This document shows, in pieces, positions 58,997-64,000 of a stretch of 64,000 nucleotides of DNA. This DNA is from Phlebotomus papatasi (lineage: Eukaryota; Arthropoda; Insecta; Diptera; Psychodidae). The notes under the pieces are model-generated. The model did not search any database. It was not told where the DNA came from and saw only the letters and a program-made list of their open reading frames with translations. A program made the translations under genes and the position numbers. The stretch spans positions 90,892,001 to 90,956,000 of the forward strand of contig NC_077222.1 of NCBI RefSeq assembly GCF_024763615.1, in the 5' to 3' direction. Position 1 is the first letter of the stretch. Every line of letters starts with the position of its first letter.

Positions 58997-59075
58997 GCTT
59001 TGGAGATAGTTAACGAGTTTCCCAATTGTTAAAATTGGACTTTTATTTTGCAAATTTTCGAGAAAACTCTTGGTG

Positions 59076-59125
59076 AAATTGTGAAATTGGCTTGCAGCAT
59101 ATGCTGCAAGCCAATTTCACAATTT
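59076..59125. repeat. perfect 50-bp palindrome without spacer
   Basis: Its centre is ...TTGCAGCAT|ATGCTGCAA..., and 25 bases on each side match exactly. The arm holds AAATTGTGAAATTGGCTT. It is neither an obvious TIR element nor a factor site. Confidence 0.9.
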
Positions 59126-60880
59126 TTAATCAAAAATATCTAAGCTCAGGAATTAATTGAGGTTCTACAAAAAAATATCTTACATTTGGACATCCTTATA
59201 GTTTGTAATTATCCACAAGAATCGGATTTTTATCAGTTATGAATAATTAAAAAACATCGTTTTCCACAAAATATTCATATGCTGCTTTGGGTACTTAGAG
59301 TCCCAAAAGAGACGAAAGAGTTAAAGTCCCCCAAGAAGTACAAAATCAACCGCAACCTGGATCTACGGTATGGTTTTTTTTTTGAAAAAAAAAATCTCCA
59401 AATATCAAGAATCAATGGCTAAATTTTTAAATAATAGAATTATAGTTTAAATAAATACTGTACTTTTATATGCCTAAGAGCATGAATTAAATTATGCTAA
59501 AAAAAATTGAGAAAATATTCTGCTTTTTTAGTCTTATTGACGACCTACGCATCCCCTTAAAAAAAACTTTTCGATTTTGGGAAAAAAACAGAGAATCGAT
59601 CTCTAATGTATATTTTACAAAAATATAGTAAAATCTTTATTTTTAATGGAAAAACATTTTCGTGCAGTAAATAATTCAATTTTGGTACGTAAAATCTGCC
59701 ATTTTAATCAGTAAAAAAGTGATCATAAATCCCCTGAAACCACACCAAAAATGTCAAGATGGTTCATAACTTTTTCATTTTTCTTTTTCACTCATTTTCA
59801 AATATTTCATTAGTTTTGGGCATTTGTAATTTATAATTTCTGTTTAATATACTTATCAAATTTCATTTTTACTGATAATTTTTACTAAAATACTGCTTGC
59901 AATCTGCTGCAGTTTTTTTTTAAGTATCCCATGTCTAAATAAATATTTAGTTCTGATTGGCTAGTACTTTGAAATGCTTCCAAGCCCTAGCCAATTAGAA
60001 AACACGATGAAAATAAAATGTTTTATGAGATATGTTTTTAGATAACACTGTACTGCCAGTCATTGAAAGTTTTCAAAAATTTCCCTCAGTGATTCAACTG
60101 GCTAATTTCTTCTTATGGTTAATGTAATTTTCAATTGTAGTCAATGTATTGTTTTATTTAAAAACACGTAGGAAATCATACAAATTATTATGCTAACATT
60201 ACTTTTCTCTCAGTGTAGAAAGAAATCTATGTGAATTTTATTATTTAAAATAGCTCTGACATAAATAGATTCGTTTGCATAATTTTAAAGTTAAAAATAC
60301 ATCTTGATGTGTCTAAAAATACACACAATCTACTTTTTGCATCTCATTTTTGATTTTACTTTAAAAAATCTTTATAAGTAAGTCATCTACTCGTCCGTAA
60401 AAACTCAACCAATAAACCTAATGGATATTGAGTGTTTTGTAATAACTTAATGGTTAATAAATCATCATCGAAATGCACGATTTATGATTGATAAGTCTTA
60501 GGAAATTCACATTATACTTATGGTGCTTGCGAAGTTACACCTAATAATCACTTTCTTCTCGGCAAATTAAAAGACAGTGAAAAAAAACTCAAATTATCTC
60601 TTTTTAATCACAATGTAAATGGCTAAATGCAAAGTATGAAGATGTGAGAGCAACAATTGCTTAATTGTATCACTGTTTTGTCTGCAAAAATGCTAATGTT
60701 TCTCTCATCGCAGTGAATTAGAAATTTGCCCAGAAATTGCTCAGAAAAGTGAGAGGGTTCGATGGTAATTTTTATACAAAAAAATTTTCCATCACTGGAA
60801 CGAGTTTCCCGCCCAGAAAATTGGCTATTGAGACATAAAACTGGATGGTGACACAATCTATGAATTATTTTTTTTTGCAG
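59126..60880 (+). other. nost intron, no feature recognised
   Basis: AT-rich. The minus-strand ORF at 60623-61078 mostly overlaps the F-BAR exon and is a shadow. Confidence 0.55.
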
Positions 60881-61237
60881 GGCTGAAGCAGAGCTTACGT
60901 ATGCAAAGTCCCTGACAAAGATGGCCAGCAAGCTGAACAAGGCGTGTCGAGAGGTTCCGGCCAGTTCGGCAAGCTCTTGGCGCGGTGTGGCAGCTGAGAT
61001 GGAGACTCGTGGTGAGATCCACCGGCAGTTCTCCAGCTCAATGGCCGAGGAAATTGTTAAGCCACTCAAAGTGATCATGGAGAATCAGTATAAGGCCAGG
61101 AAGGCCGTTGAGGGCACAGTAGACAAATCCGCGAGAATCCTGGCTGATTGGAGAGCCAGTGAGGCCAAGGCGAAGGCTAAATGTGCCAGTGCGGCCAAGA
61201 AGAATGAGAAATTGCAAGACACAGGCTTGGACGTGAG
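60881..61237 (+). CDS. nost (Nostrin), F-BAR central exon
   Basis: The acceptor TTTTTTGCAG joins in phase 2 to give ...LQERAEAELTYAKSLTKMAS. Next come KACREVPASSASSWRGVAAE, METRGEIHRQFSSSMAEEI, VKPLKVIMENQYKARKAVE and a Lys/Ala-rich helix with KKNEKLQDTGLDV. This is the order of helices 1-3 in Nostrin-type F-BAR domains, which form curved dimers that bind and bend membranes. The exon ends AG in phase 2 at the donor GTCAGT (61238). The alternative donor GTGAGG at 61233 would be in phase 0 and does not fit the next exon. Confidence 0.9.
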
Positions 61238-61316
61238 GTCAGTGAAATTGAAGAATGCCAAGATTCAGCAGAAATTCTTCAAAAACACCAAAATATTCGT
61301 TTTCTCTTGTTTACAG

Positions 61317-62062
61317 AATACAGAGAAGTCCCTCATTGGGCATTCTTCACCATGGAAATGGCCTCCCACTGCCCACGAGGAACCCTGAGAAGGAAGAGCG
61401 TCTCACAGAGAAGGAAAAGGCAAAGTTGGAGACAAAACGCCGAAAGGCTGAGGAAGCAGTCAAAAGAGCCGACGTTGAGTACTATACCCTCTGTGTTAGG
61501 GCAGAAAGGGCCAGGCTTGAGTACGAGAAAGCTATAGGGAGGGGTTCGTCAGTTCTGCAATCCCTAGACAATCAGAGATTACTTCACATGCGAACCTACA
61601 TCGATAGCTTCCTCAAACTCATCCCCTATGCCGCAGAATTCAATTTCGAGTCAGATCTCGGAGCCTCAGATGAAGCTCCCGTGATGGACATTAAGAACGA
61701 CGCCCTAATCAAACACTTCATTCGTCCCGGACTGGGCAGGAGTAAGAGTGTAGTAGAGTATGGAAATAGGGCAGACACCCTTCCCAGTTCAGGGGTTTCA
61801 ATCAATGGCCAGGCAAATGGATCAATTGCTGGGAGAGGGAGTCCCATTTGGGATCGAGGGATCGCCGATGGAGGATCAAATCAGCAGGATTCGGATTTCG
61901 ATGAGTTCTCATCGCATGACGAGGATGAGGACTCCACCAGAAAGAGCGAAAAATCCCTGCCACAGAATCCACCTCAAGCCCCACAGACCAAGGCCATTGG
62001 ACGCTGCAAGGCGATCTACAACTACGCGCCAAAGCTCTACGATGAGCTAGAACTGAATCCAG
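61317..62062 (+). CDS. nost (Nostrin), end of F-BAR, linker and start of SH3
   Basis: After a 79-base intron (acceptor TTGTTTACAG) the frame gives DVRIQRSPSLGILHHGNG, then KAKLETKRRKAEEAVKRADV and EYYTLCVRAERARLEYEKA, a Nostrin-type signature in the last F-BAR helices. NQRLLHMRTYIDSFLKLIP follows, then an acidic and Ser-rich linker (DSDFDEFSSHDEDEDSTRK). KAIGRCKAIYNYAPKLYDEL and ELNPG open an SH3 domain with the ALYxY-type motif. The exon ends in phase 1 at the donor GTGAGT, before the rest of the SH3. Nostrin binds dynamin/WASP-type partners through SH3 and acts in endocytosis; that role in this species is inferred. The 3' exon or exons are not in the window. Confidence 0.9.
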
Positions 62063-62389
62063 GTGAGTGGGATCTTTATTATTTCAAGTTTTTTATTCAA
62101 AAGTATATTAAATCATTTTTTCCTAATTATTTGCAAATTCTGAATGACTTTTCATGAATAATGGGCGGTCTATACTTCGACATTGAAACGAGATCCAGAA
62201 GGCCTGAAATACTTCTGATTTATTCAAAAATATAGTCCATTGCTGTTTAAACTATTGAAACTTAAGAGCACAGCAATTGTGAACTATGCCCAAGTTGTCC
62301 TAGTCCAAGTCGAAATCTTTAAAATTTCTACTTTCCACTTCCCGGGCTGGAGACTACTTTTCTCAACAAATCTTCGCGTTTCAGAAGAT

Positions 62390-62830
62390 TTCTGTGAAAT
62401 GTCGTCACGCTATTTGTCCGCCTGTCTATCCTAGATCTAGAGGCCAAACGGTAAGAGATAGAGACTTGGGACCCTTGGGATTTTCGAGGTACCCCTCATA
62501 AGTCGAGCCAAGGACCCAAGTTATTAAGAAGGTCTTGGATTTGGCGATAAAACTGCACCGGTTCCAATCGGTTCTGAACCGGTTCATAACCGATAACTTG
62601 TTTTTATACGAAAGTCAATTACAAGTATGGTACTCATAAAATATTTTGGGAAATGTTTTGTAAATCGGTTCAAACCGGTTTATGAACCGCAAATGAAACC
62701 GATAAGTAAGTTTCGTCCGAAAATCAATTCTATTACTCTTATAACTATTTTGTGGTGTCTTTGAGTAATTTATGAATCGGTTGAGAACCGGTATTCGAAT
62801 TCGAACATTTCCCAAAGCCTGGGACGCTTT
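62390..62830. repeat. gaaccggttc / GTCACGCTA repeat family, copy 3
   Basis: GTCGTCACGCTATTTGTCCG, TAGAGGCCAAACGGTAAGAG and CTGAACCGGTTCATAACC lie in the same order as at 33220-33930. Confidence 0.6.
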
Positions 62831-63004
62831 GTCACCTCTTTTTATGAAGATATTTTTTTATGAAGATAGAAGTGTTTTTTCTGTAACATCTTAAAACTCA
62901 TTTTGAAAAAGAAAGATTCAAAACAAAAAGTATGTTAATTTTGAGGTTTTCCGAAAATTTCTTAAATTTTAATAAATCAATAAGACATTTGGTGAGATTT
63001 AGTG

Positions 63005-63440
63005 AAATTGAACTACTCTGAAAAACAAAGAGTTTTGTTAAGCTGACAAATGTATCTTGCTAAAATTTCGTCAAAAGGGTGTTGTTTGCCAATTTGACAA
63101 AACTTTTAACAAAATTCAGTTAGCCACTGATTTAACAAATTTTCCATTTTCTGTATGGAAGAACAATTTTTTGACAAACTTTTCATCTTAATTTGACAAA
63201 AATTTTTTTCAGGGTAATTTTTTAGACTGAAAAAAGAATTTCGTCGAAATATCAAGAATAGTTTGTCGAAGGATGTTTTTCCATACAGAAGATTGAAAAG
63301 TTTTATCAAATCGACGGCCAACTAGACATTATTGTTAAAAGTTTGCCAAAAGGATGTTTTGCCATGTAAAATGTTAGAAAAAGTTTTGTCAAATTGGTCA
63401 TCATTTTGACAAAATTTTAACAAGATCCGTTTGTTCGCTT
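63005..63440. repeat. TTTTGTTAAGCTGACAAA-type TIR repeat
   Basis: AACAAAGAGTTTTGTTAAGC at the left and GTTCGCTTAACAAAACTTTT at the right are inverted. Inside, TTTGACAAAATTTT-like words recur in both directions. A diverged relative lies at 48290-48470. Confidence 0.55.
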
Positions 63441-64000
63441 AACAAAACTTTTTTTCCGAATAGATAGATATTTTCTTTTACAGACTTATATATAAAATTA
63501 TACAAAACAATAATACTCAAAATATTTATAAAATAAAAGGTTTGTAACATTTCGCAGATATTTATTACATAAAGATCCTTCAGTAAAAAAATGCAATGAA
63601 CTTCCTTTTGGCAAATTTTTGACAAAATACTTACAAACTTTTTATCTTGAACTCTGGGAATTTGTAGTGTTCACAAAAGCTTGTAAATTATTTTGAAAAA
63701 TTAAACATAGGGAATTTTTTGACCAAGAGGTCATACTAGAATGTTAGGTTATAAAATGCTTAACCTCTCAAAAACATTAGTCCGTTTAGTTAATCATCCT
63801 AGATTTAGCCTAAAAACAAAAAACTCAAGACATTTTTCTTTATTGCTGGATTTGGCATAAAAAAGTATACATTAAAAAATTATTAGGCTTGAATATCTGG
63901 AAATCTCAAATAATTTCCCTATTTGTTCGGGTATTAAAAAAAATAGGTTAGGTTTATCATGTTTAAAGTATAAAGACGTCTCTAAACGATAAAACCTTTT

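Larger units (their letters stand above)
58594..59014. mobile_element. second large foldback, ~420 bp, with hammerhead-like cores
   Basis: AGCTTTCAGCTCGGCCTCTA at 58601 pairs with the inverse of GGAGGCCGAGCCGAAAGCTT (58981). The arms go on through GGTCAGGATTATAACAAGG, AGAGGGAACA and the centre 'GGCACAATTTTAGG'. Arm divergence is clearly higher than in the 3763-4609 foldback, so this one is older. Both arms hold hammerhead-like cores. Family unclear; Penelope-like by inference from the core. Confidence 0.7.
62063..64000 (+). other. start of the nost intron after the SH3-opening exon
   Basis: GTGAGT opens an intron that runs to the window edge. No SH3 remainder (an ALYDYxxxxxDELSF-like continuation such as GWW or YVE motifs) was seen before 64000. 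Confidence 0.6.

Noticed and set aside
60623..61078. 151-codon minus-strand ORF
   Set aside because: Runs over the F-BAR exon in the opposite direction; the plus strand has clear Nostrin similarity and splice sites.
61233..61238. GTGAGG as the exon donor
   Set aside because: It gives phase 0, which does not match the phase-2 acceptor at 61316; GTCAGT five bases on restores the Nostrin frame.

Overview
The window is eukaryotic nuclear DNA: AT-rich, with spliced genes, long introns, canonical GT..AG junctions and very many short terminal-inverted-repeat (TIR) elements. The two genes that can be read, an RBM33-like arginine-rich protein and the F-BAR/SH3 protein Nostrin, together with the transposon types, point to an insect, most likely a dipteran. 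Species cannot be set from the sequence alone. There is no bacterial or viral gene and no CRISPR array.

Layout. 1-9.5 kb is intergenic and repeat-filled: a tRNA-derived SINE with an 11-bp target duplication, an 847-bp foldback insertion with 391-bp arms, and several MITEs. 9.48-20.04 kb holds an RBM33-like gene on the + strand. Its exons at 9763-9773, 10120-10610 and 13689-14965 join in frame; a last exon lies at about 18809-19344, followed by a T-rich 3' UTR. The large intron before the last exon holds a decayed Tc1/mariner element. From about 21 kb to past the right edge lies a Nostrin (nost) gene, also on +. It has a candidate non-coding first exon ending at 21289 and two alternative first coding exons: a 7-codon exon at 26106-26126 and a 349-codon exon at 46611-47657. 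Both end in phase 0 and fit the common exon at 56962-57047. The F-BAR exons at 60881-61237 and 61317-62062 follow; the second ends inside the SH3 domain, so the 3' end of the gene is outside the window.

Between these exons the introns of nost are a transposon graveyard. At least ten MITE families are present in several copies, and four or five insertions sit inside older elements. There are also a 5'-truncated non-LTR retrotransposon with a 12-bp target duplication, two other non-LTR 3' fragments, a diverged minisatellite, and a second large foldback whose arms, like the first, carry a hammerhead-ribozyme-like core.

The two genes are not obviously a functional pair: one is a nuclear RNA-binding-type protein, the other a membrane-bending and endocytic adaptor. 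The most notable points are the two foldbacks with ribozyme-like cores, the promoter and first-exon choice in nost that adds or omits a 349-residue N-terminal region, the unresolved splice and stop structure at the end of the RBM33-like gene, and the nested MITEs, which give a relative insertion history.
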